Shown piece by piece: positions 17,707 through 26,161 of a stretch of DNA of 64,000 nucleotides. Numbering within the stretch: the first letter of the stretch is position 1; each line of letters starts with the position of its first letter. The position numbers were made by a program, and so were the translations under genes. Where the stretch lies: contig NZ_CP009556.1 of the NCBI RefSeq assembly GCF_000959365.1, forward strand, positions 1,922,001 through 1,986,000. Reading direction: 5' to 3'. Below the pieces are notes generated by a model. The model saw only the letters and a list, made by a program, of their open reading frames with translations. It did not search any database and was not told the origin of the DNA. Origin of the DNA: Burkholderia oklahomensis C6786. Lineage in GTDB: Bacteria; Pseudomonadota; Gammaproteobacteria; Burkholderiales; Burkholderiaceae.

Positions 17707-18747
17707 ATGAAAACAGATTTTGAATCAAATGTGGAGAAGGAGTTGGTCTCGGCAATTGATCCCATCCGAGGCTTCGTTAAGGCCACGATGATTTTTCATT
17801 TTTTCGAAAGCGAAGTTTTCGACTATCTGTTGAGGAGTGGATGGGCGCGGGTGGATGCGATTGCAGAAGATATGAAAATGAATAAAAGGAAACTAAAAGG
17901 GTTTCTCGACTATTTGGTTAACGAAGATTTGATGGTTCGCAAAGACAAGGAGTATCTCGTTTCAAAACGCGCTATCGAGATCAACAAGTTTCGTGGTTGG
18001 TACACGATGCTTATTGGTGGGTACGGGAAAACATTTTTGCAGATGGGCAGTTGCCTGCCCGTCGATGCGGATTGGGCAGCACGAGACGCGGCAAAGGTGG
18101 GGATCGGAAGTTGCGGAATCAGTCACTACGATGCCATTCCCCTGACTCGATCGCTTGTGGCAAAGGCGCCAGGAAACAAGAAAAATTTCCTGGATCTCGG
18201 CTGTGGCAATGCCATGTACCTTGCAGAGTTTTGCCGGGCGATACCGGAAATTTACGCCTTGGGTGTCGAGCCGGATCGCGGCGGCTACGAGGCCGGACTT
18301 GCTATTATTAAAAAAAATGAACTTGAGAGTAGGGTGTCATTAATTAATATGGGGGCCATTGAGTTTATTAATAGTGGTTTCGATTTTAATCCGGATTTTA
18401 CGGTTCTTGGGTTCGTCTTGCACGAAATACTTGGTCAATCGGGGCGGTCCGGGGTGGTCGGATTTTTGAGGGCAATTATTGATCGATTCCCTTGCGTAAA
18501 AATTATAGTCATCGAAGTCGAAGACCGAATAGAGGAGCAGAAAATAATGCAACACGGATTATCATTGGCTTACTATAATCCATATTATTTGCTGCATTAT
18601 TTTACCGAGCAGCACCTTGTCTCGGACGAGGTTTGGCTCGAAATTTTTGATGAGGCGGGTCTTTCGGTTCTTGCAAAGGAAACGACATCACCGCATGTGG
18701 ATTCAACGGCTTTGGAGATTGGTTATCTCTTGATGAGGAAGATTTGA
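17707..18747 (+). CDS. 2-ketoarginine methyltransferase-like SAM enzyme (MrsA-like)
   Basis: A 346-residue class I methyltransferase with an N-terminal winged-helix dimerisation domain (residues about 15-110) and a Rossmann domain with SAM motif LDLGCGNAMYLAEF near residue 160. The blocks VGIGSCGISHYDAIPLTRSL and IMQHGLSLAYYNPYYLLHYF match my recollection of the 5-guanidino-2-oxopentanoate (2-ketoarginine) C3-methyltransferase family. The Pseudomonas syringae member, MrsA, acts in making the toxic amino acid 3-methylarginine. The family call is from memory and should be checked. The gene is AT-rich compared with its surroundings, indicating transfer. The next intact gene is a LysE exporter, consistent with export of a basic amino acid. 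No intact aminotransferase partner is seen here. Confidence 0.65.
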   Translation: MKTDFESNVEKELVSAIDPIRGFVKATMIFHFFESEVFDYLLRSGWARVDAIAEDMKMNKRKLKGFLDYLVNEDLMVRKDKEYLVSKRAIEINKFRGWYTMLIGGYGKTFLQMGSCLPVDADWAARDAAKVGIGSCGISHYDAIPLTRSLVAKAPGNKKNFLDLGCGNAMYLAEFCRAIPEIYALGVEPDRGGYEAGLAIIKKNELESRVSLINMGAIEFINSGFDFNPDFTVLGFVLHEILGQSGRSGVVGFLRAIIDRFPCVKIIVIEVEDRIEEQKIMQHGLSLAYYNPYYLLHYFTEQHLVSDEVWLEIFDEAGLSVLAKETTSPHVDSTALEIGYLLMRKI

Positions 18748-18755
18748 GGATGTGA

Positions 18756-18986
18756 TTATTTTCATTGGCCGGCGCAATCATATCTGGTAAGTGGGTGAAG
18801 TATGATGTCTCCTTCGTTCGAGATAATGTAATGATTGCGGCCGGGGCATGCATGCTCTCCTTGTTGTCTGAGGATATTGCTGAAAAGAAACCTAGAGGTA
18901 CGGTTCTCTGTCTTTGTGGGGGCGACAAACGTCATCGAGTCATTCGGGTTAATGCGATATGGAAAGGTTTGCGGATTATTCGATGA
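18756..18986 (+). pseudogene. Possible PLP-enzyme (fold-type II) remnant
   Basis: The plus frame ending at 18986 contains a stretch (KWVKYDVSFVRDNVMIAA, then GACMLSLLSEDI and GTVLCLCGGDK) that resembles the end of threonine-dehydratase or cysteine-synthase type enzymes, where AAGA...ALL is followed by a VVVLSGGN-like strand. No start codon or N-terminal portion exists. The match is weak and by eye only. It could be a chance frame. Confidence 0.25.
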
Positions 18987-19134
18987 ATGGTGGGGAGCTG
19001 ACCCTCTGCACTTCAAGCAACTACCGCGATCAGCGACAGCCTTTTGTGAGATTGCCGTTATCATATCTGGAAGGGCATGTGTCTGGCGCACTAGCTAAGT
19101 TGAAATCTATCGTCAACTCATACGCGACGAAGCT

Positions 19135-19758
19135 ATGAATTTAGAGTCACTTATTGGATTTGTTGTGGCATCGGTTCTGGTTCTTGCAATTCCGGGGCCA
19201 TCGTTCTTATATGTGATAGCTGTTTCCCGGCAGCAGAGCATTATGGATGCGGCCTGGAACATACTTGGAATGGGATTCGGCGGAATAATAATAGCGACTC
19301 TCACGGCGTTCGGGGTGGCCACTTTAATAAAGGGATTCCCCGTAATATTGGTTTTTTTAAAAATAACCGGTGTGATGTATTTTTTTTGGATTGGATTGAG
19401 ATTGCTGTGGCGAACATATTATATCAAGAAGAAGGATTTGGATGGGGGAGGTCATTCCGAATTATCGTCAGGCGGACCTTTTCTGCAAGGTTTTTGGGTG
19501 GAGATATTAAATCCCAAGGCGGTGCTATTTTTTATTTCTCTTCTACCTCAATTCGTAACGCCAAACGGATATGCGAGTTATGTTCAGTTATTGATTATGG
19601 GATTGATTTTTGTGGCGCTGCAAATTTCTACCGATTTGACGGTGCTTTATTTGGCTACTAAGATTTCATTGTCAGGTCGGCTGTCTGAGAAATATGGCGC
19701 CTACGCGTCAGGTTTGGTTTTTGTGGGTCTTGGTTTTTTTCTTATTTTTTCGATCTGA
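19135..19758 (+). CDS. LysE/RhtB-family amino-acid exporter
   Basis: A 207-residue inner-membrane protein with about six hydrophobic segments. The LysE/RhtB signature is at the N-terminus (ASVLVLAIPGPSFLYVIA), followed by GMGFGGIIIATLTAFGVA and the conserved NPKAVLFFISLLPQFV near residue 130. The family exports amino acids such as lysine, arginine, threonine or homoserine. Codon composition is AT-rich, like the methyltransferase 390 bases upstream, so the two probably arrived together. Export of a modified arginine is a reasonable inference from context. Confidence 0.85.
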   Translation: MNLESLIGFVVASVLVLAIPGPSFLYVIAVSRQQSIMDAAWNILGMGFGGIIIATLTAFGVATLIKGFPVILVFLKITGVMYFFWIGLRLLWRTYYIKKKDLDGGGHSELSSGGPFLQGFWVEILNPKAVLFFISLLPQFVTPNGYASYVQLLIMGLIFVALQISTDLTVLYLATKISLSGRLSEKYGAYASGLVFVGLGFFLIFSI

Positions 19759-19930
19759 TGGCCATTGCTTATCATATTGCCTTTGCTCGCCCAATCATCC
19801 TTATTGCGACAGGACCATCCGTTTCTGGGGTTGCTTCGCGGGCGCGCGTATGTCGATTTCAAACGAAATTCCGCGTGCCGGACGGGCTTTCCGGCTCGGC
19901 TCGCAAAAATCCCGTCGCGTGGTAAACGAT

Positions 19931-20157
19931 GACGTCCGCCATATCGGGCGGTTGGCCACGCGTCTCGCCTGCCTTGAGCGCGCGTCGAATGGCTCAGTCA
20001 GCCGGTGTCGCGCGAGAGCCCGGCGATAACGGGCCGCTGACCGCGCCTTCGTATCAGCCGCCCGCCAATTCGGGCGAGCGATTCGGTGTGACGTTCCAGT
20101 TCGATCCGAACGGGCAGGCGACGCTCGTCCTGCCGGTGCGCTCGTGACGCCCGGCGC
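19931..20157 (+). pseudogene. Internally deleted relic of a second S15 hydrolase copy
   Basis: Bases about 19931-20050 resemble the region just upstream of the intact S15 gene (about 14800-14933). They are joined directly at 20052 to a near-perfect copy of its last 106 bases. The intervening approximately 1.65 kb found in the intact copy is missing. This is the footprint of a tandem duplicate that lost its middle. Confidence 0.75.
20052..20157. repeat. Direct repeat, copy B
   Basis: Matches 16591-16696 at 102 of 106 positions, same orientation. A GC hairpin (20146-20172) follows it. An A-tract rather than a T-tract comes next, so it is not a good terminator for plus-strand transcripts. Confidence 0.9.
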
Positions 20158-20426
20158 AAGCGGCCGGGCGTCGCAAAAAAATGGACGGCCGTATCGCTAC
20201 GCCGTCCCGAAGCGCCTCTTTCGAGGCAGGGTGACAATTCGTCGATCTTCGATCTCGTTTTCCTCGTAGCAGCCAGCCAGTATGCTCCCCGTATTGTTCG
20301 GCCCCGTCGCAGCCCGGTTTGCCGAGCTTTTTCCCCGTCGTGTTCGGCCTGCCGGTCTTCTTCTATCCCCGTAGCTTTTTTCTTTCCCCGTAGCGATTGT
20401 TCTGCGATCCGCGCGGCCCGCTCGCG

Positions 20427-21209
20427 TCACACGCGCGCGAGCCCGACCGGATCGATGATGCGAATCTGCTTGCCGCGCGGCGCGATCAGCTTGTCACGCT
20501 GGAACTTCGACAGCATCCGGCTGACGGTCTCGAGCTTCATCCCGAGATAGCCGCCGATCTCCTCGCGCGTCATCCGCAGATTGAATTCGGCCGCCGAATA
20601 GCCGCGCTTCTGGAAGCGATCCGACATGTTGAGCAGGAACGCGGCGACGCGCTGCTCGGCCGTCATCGTGCCGAGCAGCATCATCTGGCTCGATTCTCGG
20701 ACGATTTCGCCGCTCATCAGCCGATGGACGTGGTGCTGCATCGGCTTCACTTCGCGGCACACCGCTTCGAGCTGCGCGAACGGGATGATGCAGACGGTGC
20801 TGTCCTCGAGCGCGATCGCGTCGCTGTTGTGGTGGCCGCTGCACACGCCGTCGAGACCCATCGTTTCACCGACGATCTGAAAACCCGTCACGTGCTCCTG
20901 GCCGTCGCGATGCATGACGACCGTCTTGAACGAGCCGGTGCGCACCGCATAGATGCTCTGGAACGTGTCGTGCGTGCGAAACAGCGTGTCGCCGCGCTTG
21001 ATCTGGCGCGTCGAGCAGATCAGCGCGTCGAGTTTGGCGAATTCGTTGACGGTCAGGCCGGCGGGCATGCAGACGCTGCGCATCGCGCAGCTCGAGCAGC
21101 GCGTGGCCGGACGCTTCGCCGCGTCGTCGCGCGCGACCGCGCGCAGCGGCATCGTCGCGCGCTGCCGGGCGGCGGTCGTGAAGGCGTTCTGCGTTTGCGC
21201 TTGCAACAT
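20427..21209 (-). CDS. fnr: FNR-type oxygen-responsive regulator
   Basis: A 260-residue Crp/Fnr-family regulator. The N-terminus carries the cysteine cluster C38-S-S-C41 plus C47, and the fourth ligand is in DGVCSGHH near residue 130; together these bind an oxygen-labile 4Fe-4S cluster. A cyclic-nucleotide-like barrel is followed by a long dimer helix and a C-terminal HTH with the FNR recognition helix (EIGGYLGMKLETVSRMLSKF). It should activate anaerobic genes at TTGAT-N4-ATCAA sites; one such site precedes the universal stress gene at 38.7 kb. It lies 12 bases after the receiver-like gene, with an AGGAG ribosome site. Confidence 0.93.
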   Translation of the reverse strand: MLQAQTQNAFTTAARQRATMPLRAVARDDAAKRPATRCSSCAMRSVCMPAGLTVNEFAKLDALICSTRQIKRGDTLFRTHDTFQSIYAVRTGSFKTVVMHRDGQEHVTGFQIVGETMGLDGVCSGHHNSDAIALEDSTVCIIPFAQLEAVCREVKPMQHHVHRLMSGEIVRESSQMMLLGTMTAEQRVAAFLLNMSDRFQKRGYSAAEFNLRMTREEIGGYLGMKLETVSRMLSKFQRDKLIAPRGKQIRIIDPVGLARV

Positions 21210-21221
21210 GATCTGCTCCTG

Positions 21222-21632
21222 TCATTCGGCCGCGCTCGCTCGGCGCGCGCTGGCCAGGGTTCTCACGGCGCGGCATGCGGCGTCCACGTCGGCGGTCTTG
21301 TCGAAGAAGAAATCCGCCCCTGCGTCGTTGCATGCCGCGCGAAATGCCGCTCCGGACAGGTTGGTCAGCACGATCTTGACCACCTGCGGCGCGGCGCGCG
21401 TCAGCGCCGAAATCAACTCCAGTCCGCTGCCGCCCGTCAATCTCAGCTCGATGACGGCGACGTCGGCGCCTGATTCGAGAATGCCCGTCATCGCAGCCGG
21501 GACGTCCTCGGCCTCGCCGACCACCTCGACCCCGAGGATCGTCTTGAGCAGCGACGCAAGGCGCGCTCTGACCGGGGCCGCGTAGTCGACGAGAAAGACT
21601 CTCAGCGGAGGAGTTGACTCGCGTGCATCCAT
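21222..21632 (-). CDS. Receiver-domain protein lacking the phospho-acceptor Asp
   Basis: A 136-residue stand-alone receiver fold. Compared with active receivers, the acidic pair at the first strand is reduced to one Asp (VFLVDYAAP, D16), and the phosphorylated Asp is replaced by Glu (VAVIELRLTGGSG, E62). The Lys of the last strand (FFFDKTAD) remains. Glu at the acceptor position can mimic phosphorylation in other receivers, so this may be a constitutive or phosphorylation-independent adaptor. No output domain. It is directly upstream of fnr and probably co-transcribed. A perfect 16-base palindrome lies 79-94 bases upstream of its start. Confidence 0.85.
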   Translation of the reverse strand: MDARESTPPLRVFLVDYAAPVRARLASLLKTILGVEVVGEAEDVPAAMTGILESGADVAVIELRLTGGSGLELISALTRAAPQVVKIVLTNLSGAAFRAACNDAGADFFFDKTADVDAACRAVRTLASARRASAAE

Positions 21633-21710
21633 GACCGGCAGTATGGTCTGCCTAATCGCGGCGCGAAATCAGCGCCGGGTGAAAATGGGGTAGGCGATGA
21701 CGCAGTTGCT

Positions 21711-21726
21711 GTAGGGATATCCCTAC
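21711..21726. promoter_or_regulatory. Perfect palindrome upstream of the receiver-fnr operon
   Basis: GTAGGGATATCCCTAC, a perfect 16-base palindrome. It is centred about 86 bases before the receiver gene start. A 13/16 match occurs at 36877-36892, upstream of the acetyltransferase-like gene. It is a likely activator site for this locus; the binding protein is unknown, and the NarL-like regulator next door is one candidate. Confidence 0.5.
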
Positions 21727-21930
21727 GAGGGTTTGAGCGGATGCGGACAAATGGCGAGGCGGCGGCGGTGCGACGTCAGGGACAGACGTGGGAAGAGCGG
21801 GCTGGCGGGCAGTGTCGAGGGGAGAAATGGGCGGGCCGATCGCGGGCGAACCTGGGCGGGGGCGGGGCGGTGGAATGTGCGGTGCGCGCAGCGGCGGCTC
21901 GGCACCGGTGCGCCGCCGCCCGGACCTCGA

Positions 21931-22578
21931 TCAGACCTCGTCGCTGTCGTCGAACAGCTTGTGCCGCATCGCGTAGCGGACGAGCGCCGCGTCGTGCGGC
22001 ATCTGCATCTTCTCGAGGATGCGCGCCTTGTAGGTGCTGACCGTCTTCGCGCTGACGTTGAGCGCCTGCGCGATCTCGGTGATCGTCTCGCCGGCGGCGA
22101 TCCGGCGGAACACGTCGAACTCGCGGTCCGACAGGCGCTGGTGCGGCAGCGATTCGGTGGGCTCGTTCAGGCTCTGCGCGAGCCGCTCGGCCATCGCGAG
22201 GCTCACGTACACGCCGCCCGCCGCGATCTTCGTCAGCGCGCCGACGAGCTCCGCGCTCGCGCTTTCCTTCGTCATGTAGCCGGACGCGCCCGCGCGGAAC
22301 GCACGCGACGCGTATTGCTGCTCCGCGTGCATCGTCAGCACGAGGATCCGCAGCGTCGGCTTCTCCTCCTTGATCTGCTTGATGAGATCGATGCCGTTGC
22401 GGCCCGGCATCGACAGGTCGAGCACGAGCACCTGCGCGTCGGCCGAGCGCATCAGCTCGATCGTCGAGATGCCGTCGCATGCCTCGCCGGCAACTTCGAA
22501 GCCCGGCGTGCTGCTGAGGATGTGGCGCAGCCCGTCGCGCACGAGCGCGTGATCGTCCGCGATCAGGACCTTGATCAT
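21931..22578 (-). CDS. NarL/FixJ-family response regulator
   Basis: A 215-residue response regulator: a receiver with the acidic pair D8-D9, phospho-acceptor D54 (LVLDLSMPG) and the conserved Lys near residue 104 (YMTKES). A LuxR-type HTH follows (LSDREFDVFRRIAAGETITE and NVSAKTVSTYKARILEKM). The start ATG overlaps the kinase stop as ATGA, so the two are translationally coupled and form one system. Its neighbours fnr and the narK remnant suggest a redox, nitrate or oxygen signal, but the regulon is unknown. Confidence 0.92.
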   Translation of the reverse strand: MIKVLIADDHALVRDGLRHILSSTPGFEVAGEACDGISTIELMRSADAQVLVLDLSMPGRNGIDLIKQIKEEKPTLRILVLTMHAEQQYASRAFRAGASGYMTKESASAELVGALTKIAAGGVYVSLAMAERLAQSLNEPTESLPHQRLSDREFDVFRRIAAGETITEIAQALNVSAKTVSTYKARILEKMQMPHDAALVRYAMRHKLFDDSDEV

Positions 22579-24623
22579 GAAAACGCGTCCTGTTGCCGGA
22601 TCGCCGCGAGCGGCAGCGCGACCTTGATCGAGAAGCCGTGGCCGGGCGCGGAATCGGTCGTGACGGTGCCGCTCAGCATGTGCGCGCGTTCGCGGATGCC
22701 GATGAGGCCGAACGACTTGTCGCCGTGCGCGTCGCGACGCTCGTCGGGCTGCACGCCGCGGCCGTCGTCCTTGATCTGCAGCACGCAGAGGTCCTGGTCG
22801 ATCGCGAGCATCAGCGTCACGCGGGTCGCGTCCGCGTGGCGCGCGACGTTCGTCAGCGCCTCCTGGACGATTCGGAACAGCGTCGTCGCGCCGGCGTTCG
22901 AGAAGCTCGTGTCGGCCGTGTCGAGCCGGCGCTCGACGTCGATCCCGTAGCGGTTCGTGAAATCGTTCGCGAGCCATTCGATCGCGGGCACGAGGCCGAG
23001 ATCGTCGAGCATCACGGGCCGCAGGTCGGCCGCGATGCGCCGCACCGACGCAACCGTCGAATCGATCAGGCGGCGCATCCCGTGCAATTGCTGCTCGACG
23101 GCCACGACCGGCTGCGCGTCGGGCTGCTCGTCGCGATAGCGGGCGAGCGCGATCGCGATCGCCGATACGTCCATCTTGAGCGCGGTGAGCTGCTGGCCGA
23201 GGTCGTCGTGCAGCTCGCGCGCGATCCGCGTCTTCTCTTCCTCGCGCACGTTCTGAAGATTCGCGGACAGCTCGCGCAGCTCTTCGCGCGATTGCCGCAG
23301 CGCGGTCTCGGCGCGCACGCGCTCGGTCACGTCGCGCAGCATCACCGTGTACAGCTTGCCGGAGCCGTCGCGGATCTGCGAGATCGACGCTTCGATCGGA
23401 AACTCCTCGCCGTTTTCGCGCAGCCCGAACAGCACGCGCTGGCTGCCCATCTGCCGGTCGGACACGCCCGTCACGCCGAACTGCTCGACGTGCCTCGTGT
23501 GCGCCGCGCGAAAGCGCTCGGGAATGAAGCGCGCGAGCGGCGAGCCGATCGCGTCCATCGCGGACACGCCGAACACGCGCTCGGCGGCCGGATTGAAGAT
23601 CACGACGGTCTGCGTCTCGTCGATCGTGATGATCGCTTCCATCGACGAGCGGATGATGCCCATCATCCGCGCTTCGTTGATCGGGCTGTCGTCGGCGTTC
23701 GCGGCGCGCGCGCCGAGGCGGCTGACGAGCAAATACGCGAGCGCCGCGAGCAGCGCGGACGTCGCCGCGCCGGCGACGAGCACCGTGGTCGCGACGGCGT
23801 TCGAGCGGATCGCCGCCCAGCGGTTCTCGGTCGTGTACGCGAGCGTGAGCGGCGCGCCGCCGAAATTGAGCTGCTCGGTGCGGGCGAGCGGCGGATGCGA
23901 CATGTCGGCGCCGTTGTATTCGCGATCGGTCGCGTAGACGAGCGTGCCGGGCTCGCCCGCCGTCAGGCGCAAGTCGATGTCGCGGTCGTTCGCGGTCGAC
24001 AGCTCGACGAGGCGCCGCGCATCGAGCGTCGCGACGACGAAGCCCGACGTGCTGGCGCGGCGGCGCTCGGCGGCGAGCAGCGCTTCGTTCTCCGTGTAGA
24101 CGGGCAGATAGAGCGAGAGCGCGCCGACGCCGCTGTCCGGCGCGTACGCGCGGTCGGACGGCGTCGCGTGCGCGTCGAGCGTGGCCAGGCCGGAATCCGC
24201 CGCGCGCAGCAGCGCGTCGCGAGTCTGCGGATCGACGTTCGTCTGCGTGGCGCCGATGACGATCTTCGCGTCGACGAAGCCGAGCGAGCGGATCGGCGAG
24301 CGCGCGCGGTCGAGATCGAGCTGCGCCTGATAGTTCGGCCAGCCGACGGCGGCGGGCGAAACGTTCGAGCCGAGCATGCCGCGCGCGCCGCGCAGCACCG
24401 TCGCGGCTGTCAGCAGCTCTTGCCGCAGCGTGGTCGTCACGTGCCCGGCGCGCCGCTCGAAGCGGGCTTGCGCGGCGTCGCGCTCCTGCTGCAGCACGAG
24501 CCGCGCGACGCCGTACGATGCGGCGAATCCCAGCGCGGAGACAATCACGGCGACGAGCGCGCCGCGCCGGTCGGTACGGGACGCATCGCTCGATGCGCCA
24601 GGGCTGATCCCGCTGGCGGTCAT
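22575..24623 (-). CDS. CHASE-PAS hybrid-type sensor histidine kinase (NarX/DegS class)
   Basis: A 682-residue membrane kinase. TM1 is at about residues 22-42, a periplasmic CHASE-like sensor at about 60-265, TM2 at about 280-300, then a PAS domain (VIFNPAAERVFGVSAMDAIG) with a PAC region. The HisKA_3 dimerisation domain carries the phospho-acceptor His in RIARELHDDLGQQLTALKMD. The HATPase ends with DDGRGV and SFGLIGIRERAHMLSG. This is the NarX/DegS-type kinase class that partners NarL-type regulators, and it overlaps that gene by 4 bases. The CHASE ligand is unknown. It has no NarX-type nitrate P-box that I can see. Confidence 0.9.
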   Translation of the reverse strand: MTASGISPGASSDASRTDRRGALVAVIVSALGFAASYGVARLVLQQERDAAQARFERRAGHVTTTLRQELLTAATVLRGARGMLGSNVSPAAVGWPNYQAQLDLDRARSPIRSLGFVDAKIVIGATQTNVDPQTRDALLRAADSGLATLDAHATPSDRAYAPDSGVGALSLYLPVYTENEALLAAERRRASTSGFVVATLDARRLVELSTANDRDIDLRLTAGEPGTLVYATDREYNGADMSHPPLARTEQLNFGGAPLTLAYTTENRWAAIRSNAVATTVLVAGAATSALLAALAYLLVSRLGARAANADDSPINEARMMGIIRSSMEAIITIDETQTVVIFNPAAERVFGVSAMDAIGSPLARFIPERFRAAHTRHVEQFGVTGVSDRQMGSQRVLFGLRENGEEFPIEASISQIRDGSGKLYTVMLRDVTERVRAETALRQSREELRELSANLQNVREEEKTRIARELHDDLGQQLTALKMDVSAIAIALARYRDEQPDAQPVVAVEQQLHGMRRLIDSTVASVRRIAADLRPVMLDDLGLVPAIEWLANDFTNRYGIDVERRLDTADTSFSNAGATTLFRIVQEALTNVARHADATRVTLMLAIDQDLCVLQIKDDGRGVQPDERRDAHGDKSFGLIGIRERAHMLSGTVTTDSAPGHGFSIKVALPLAAIRQQDAFS

Positions 24624-25212
24624 GAATTCATACCTATGCTTCGTTATGCCGGTGTTGCTGGTTGGGGAACGTCGAGCGGATGGGCTCGATGCGCGGCGGG
24701 AATTGGAATGCCGTTATTTTGCGTGATTCCTGCCATCTTCGGCAATGCGACATCGCCGAGGTGCTGTGGGGCTGATTCTTTCAAATATTACGCCGCCAGG
24801 CAATCCGTTCGAGCCCGGCGCGGCCGTCCGCGCCAATGTTCGCGCCTCGTCGGCGGCGTAGGGATGCCCGCTGCGGGGCGCATCGTGCGATGCGGCATCG
24901 GCGCGCCGAACTGTCAATGCGCAGCACTCGGCACTGCGCTTTTTCATCCGTTGTCACAAGTGCGCCGTCCGATTCGCCGATATTCGGCGACGCATTCCAT
25001 TGGCGTTTTCCATGCCTTTAGCCGTATTCGACTGCGCACGGTTCTTTTCATGACCGTTTCTTCGATGCCGGTTCGGCGGATCCCCGCCGCGCAGCGGCGG
25101 CGCATGAGGTGCCGAATGTCGAATGTCGGTTGTCGAAGCCGGGGCGTCCGGCCGATCGCGCTGCCGACGGCCAAGCACGCCGCACCGGACGGGCCCGCGA
25201 TGCGATCCGCGC
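24624..25212. other. Intergenic upstream of kinase gene
   Basis: About 590 bases of mixed composition with no supported gene. It probably contains the kinase promoter on the minus strand and the former 5' region of the narK-like gene on the plus strand. I found no convincing FNR box. Confidence 0.4.
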
Positions 25213-25465
25213 GTGTGGAAGCTTCGCCAGTACGATTCGATCACGTTCGGTGGCTTCACCGCGCTGTCGCTGTGGATTCCGCAATATTCGAAGAGTGGCT
25301 ACGGGATGTCGCTCGTCGCCGCGGCGGGGTTCTCGCTGCCGGGCTCGGTGCTGCGTGCGCTCGACGTGCTTCATGTTCCTGTACGGGATCGTCTGGGTGT
25401 CGCTGACCATCCTCTATCTGTCCGAGATCCGGCGCGTGCCGGTTCCGGGCGGCGTCAAGCGCTGA
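25213..25465 (+). pseudogene. narK-type nitrate/nitrite transporter remnant
   Basis: Two fragments of a NarK-family MFS transporter are fused out of frame. The first, to about 25368, reads YDSITFGGFTALSLWIPQYS and AAAGFSLPGSVLRAL, typical of mid-protein NarK segments. The second, in the next frame to the stop at 25465, reads FMFLYGIVWVSLTILYLSEI and RRVPVPG, typical of the C-terminus. The N-terminal half and everything between the fragments are gone, so transport function is lost. Its place beside a NarX/NarL-like pair suggests the locus once handled nitrate. Confidence 0.7.
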
Positions 25466-25469
25466 ACGA

Positions 25470-25796
25470 TCAGGCCACGCGCTCGGCGTCGGCCGGCTGC
25501 GCTTGCGGTTCGCCTGCCGGCGCACGCTCGCCGTTCGACGACCACCGCTTGCGCGCGGTCGGCTCGAGAATGCTCGACGCGTTGCCGAGGAAGAGCCAGT
25601 GGACCTGGCCGGGCGCGGACGCGTCGGTTTCGCGAATCCAGTTCGCGCCGCAGGCGCTGCACCGGTATTTGCCGATCTCGACCGGCTTGCGCAGCAGCGG
25701 CCGCAGCCTGGTCGGCTTGCCGACGGCGACGAGCGGCGCGCCGCTCGCGGGATGCCGCTCGGCGAGGAGCGGCTGACAGACATCGCAAGGTATCAT
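25470..25796 (-). CDS. Zinc-ribbon-like hypothetical protein
   Basis: A 108-residue soluble protein with two CxxC pairs: CDVC at residues 4-7 and CSAC at about residues 46-49, spaced like a four-Cys zinc ribbon. The C-terminal about 30 residues are disordered and Ala/Pro-rich. No family recognised. It is convergent with the narK remnant and directly downstream of a ribbon-helix-helix gene on the same strand (about 40 bases), possibly one unit. Confidence 0.6.
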   Translation of the reverse strand: MIPCDVCQPLLAERHPASGAPLVAVGKPTRLRPLLRKPVEIGKYRCSACGANWIRETDASAPGQVHWLFLGNASSILEPTARKRWSSNGERAPAGEPQAQPADAERVA

Positions 25797-25836
25797 TGCT
25801 GCTTTCGTACGACGCGGGCGCGCACGCGCCCATGAA

Positions 25837-26055
25837 TCAGGCGACGGTCTTGCGGCGCGGCTGCGGTTTCGCGGCGCCGCGGACGGCGACCGGACTGCGC
25901 GTCTTGTAGCTCACGCCGTGCTGCTCGAGATAGTCGCGAATCATCTGACGCACGACTTGCGACGGCGTCAGATCCTGCGCGGCGCACAACTGCTCGAACG
26001 CCTTCTTCTTGAAGGGGTCGATCAGGACGGTCAGACGGGCGCTTTTCGTTTCCAT
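25837..26055 (-). CDS. Ribbon-helix-helix DNA-binding protein
   Basis: A 72-residue small regulator. The N-terminal strand and helices (SARLTVLIDPFKKKAFEQLC, then LTPSQVVRQMIRDYLEQHG) fit the CopG/Arc ribbon-helix-helix fold, followed by a basic tail. Such proteins act as dimeric repressors, often of their own operon or as antitoxins. No toxin-like gene is clearly adjacent; the Cys-rich protein downstream is the only close neighbour. The target is unknown. Confidence 0.75.
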   Translation of the reverse strand: METKSARLTVLIDPFKKKAFEQLCAAQDLTPSQVVRQMIRDYLEQHGVSYKTRSPVAVRGAAKPQPRRKTVA

Positions 26056-26161
26056 GGCGGGACACAGTGGCGAGTATGTTAATCAGATTATAATACATGC
26101 CGATTCCCGGACGATTTTTCGTCCGTTCCCTCATTTCCGGCGCCGCTTCGCGCGCGGTGGA

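Noticed and set aside
20146..20180. Rho-independent terminator after the relic repeat
   Set aside because: The hairpin is good but is followed by an A-tract, not a T-tract, on the plus strand; on the minus strand the T-tract precedes the stem.
21711..21726. NarL 7-2-7 binding site
   Set aside because: The arms are in the opposite order to TACYYMT-N2-AKRRGTA, so the palindrome is reported only as an unassigned operator.
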